Source: CAIODY01 sp041192505 (lineage in GTDB: Bacteria; Bacteroidota; Bacteroidia; Chitinophagales; CAIODY01). From it: a DNA stretch of 7,511 nt. The notes under the pieces are model-generated. The model had not been told where the DNA came from and did not search any database. It was given only the letters and a program-made list of their open reading frames with translations. The stretch spans positions 1 through 7,511 of the forward strand of contig JBEEMV010000194.1 of the NCBI GenBank assembly GCA_041192505.1, given 5' to 3'. This document shows, one piece after another, positions 6,724-7,511 of the stretch. Made by a program: the position numbers and the translations under genes. Within the stretch, counting starts at the first letter, position 1; every line of letters begins with the position of its first letter.

Positions 6724-7509
6724 ATGACAAAACAATTATTATCAATTGCCAGTTTTTTATTACTTATCACCTTTTCAATTTCTGTTTTTGCAGGCGATGA
6801 TATAGATGTAGATAAAAAAACAGGTTTAGTAAAAATCAACGGCAAAGAGACTTTTTATTTATCTGCCAAAAACACATCTATGATGGGTGTAAGCGATTTT
6901 GCTTTAGAAAATTTAGAGCATAAAGAATTAGCATATTTGAAAAAAGAGGAAGTAAGAGGTTGGAGAAATGGTCGTGAAACTTCTGATTTAGTATATCAAA
7001 TGGTATTTACAAAATCGGGTAACCAATGCACTTTAACTGGCGTTTCGGCTTTGTTTGGTGTTATAAAACCTTTAGCAAAACAAATTGCTGGTGCTAATTT
7101 AGTGCAAGAAGGAGTGATAAGCCCAACAGAAGAACGTAAATTTATTGTATTACACAATGGTTCGTTTTTCGAAAAGCCAGCAGCTCCCAATCAAGGACCA
7201 ACAATTATTGTAAATGAAAAGCCAGCTGCAAAAGTTATTGCTCCAGCATCAATTCAATTAAAAGATGATAAAATATATAATAATAGCGAACAAGCAGGGG
7301 TATTTAAAACCAGTAAAGATGGCGATTATGATGTAATTAAAATTTATAATACAGCAGATGCATTAGTATGCACAGCCCGTCATAAATCTAATGATAACAA
7401 TGATGATTGGAAATTGCAATTAGAAGATAAAGCCACAAGCATATTATATGATTCAACCAATCCACTTGAAAAATTATGTAAATATTTAGTTGAAAAAGGA
7501 ATTTTATAA
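6724..7509 (+). CDS. Exported protein of unknown function with two related domains and a Pro/Ala linker
   Basis: I do not recognise this 261-residue protein. It has a clear signal peptide (TKQ, then hydrophobic residues; likely cut after VFA23 before GDD), so it should act outside the cytoplasm. No further membrane segment, lipobox or T9SS sorting domain is visible. Residues about 24-135 form a first domain and 177-261 a second. Between them lies a flexible stretch where EKPAA occurs twice (150-154 and 165-169). The two domains end alike: PLAKQIAGANLVQEGVI at 116-132 and PLEKLCKYLVEKGIL at 247-261. Both also have strand-like stretches before this helix, which suggests an old duplication. Cysteines are Cys102, Cys216 and Cys252, with no metal-binding pattern. 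The ATG at 6724 is 8 bases past the propeller stop and puts the signal peptide at the very N-terminus. Co-transcription suggests a shared role with the propeller protein, possibly as a binding partner, but this is inference. Confidence 0.75.
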   Translation: MTKQLLSIASFLLLITFSISVFAGDDIDVDKKTGLVKINGKETFYLSAKNTSMMGVSDFALENLEHKELAYLKKEEVRGWRNGRETSDLVYQMVFTKSGNQCTLTGVSALFGVIKPLAKQIAGANLVQEGVISPTEERKFIVLHNGSFFEKPAAPNQGPTIIVNEKPAAKVIAPASIQLKDDKIYNNSEQAGVFKTSKDGDYDVIKIYNTADALVCTARHKSNDNNDDWKLQLEDKATSILYDSTNPLEKLCKYLVEKGIL

Positions 7510-7511
7510 TT

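Overview
The window looks like low-G+C Bacteroidota chromosome (roughly one third G+C by eye). The supporting signs are a type IX secretion (T9SS) sorting domain of the gliding-motility C-terminal type, a PorP/SprF outer-membrane protein, AT-rich leaders without Shine-Dalgarno sequences, and promoter candidates of the Bacteroidota TTG / TAnnTTTG type. The genus cannot be fixed from this sequence. A gliding or otherwise T9SS-positive environmental lineage (Flavobacteriia, Chitinophagia or relatives) fits best.

Left part, 1-3480, minus strand: a two-gene unit. It starts with an 892-residue secreted multi-domain protein (cadherin-like and Ig-like modules, about five PKD domains, type B T9SS sorting domain). 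Eight bases later comes a PorP/SprF-family gene that runs off the left edge. This is the familiar pairing of a T9SS type B cargo with its outer-membrane partner: the large protein would be exported and held at the surface with help from the PorP/SprF protein. A good Bacteroidota promoter lies upstream, and its -33 element touches a perfect 13-bp inverted repeat that may also end the preceding queG transcript.

Middle, 3502-4500, minus strand: queG, epoxyqueuosine reductase, the last step of tRNA queuosine synthesis. Both 4Fe-4S cysteine sets are intact. Two features inside the gene are unusual. One is an intrinsic-terminator-like hairpin with a T run in the first 60 bases of the coding strand. 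The other is an in-frame insertion of about 20-28 residues whose DNA is palindromic and looks like a decayed intergenic repeat.

Right part, 4646-7509, plus strand: divergent from queG across a 145-bp gap lies a two-gene unit. The first gene encodes a 689-residue exported beta-propeller protein with 14 blade-like repeats (two times seven), like the sensor half of hybrid two-component systems but with no kinase or regulator part. Eight bases later a 261-residue exported protein follows that I do not recognise. It seems to consist of two related domains joined by a Pro/Ala-rich linker. Their joint function is unknown. They are the least explained part of the window, but nothing here proves a new system.

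No tRNA, rRNA, CRISPR array, insertion sequence or phage gene was seen.
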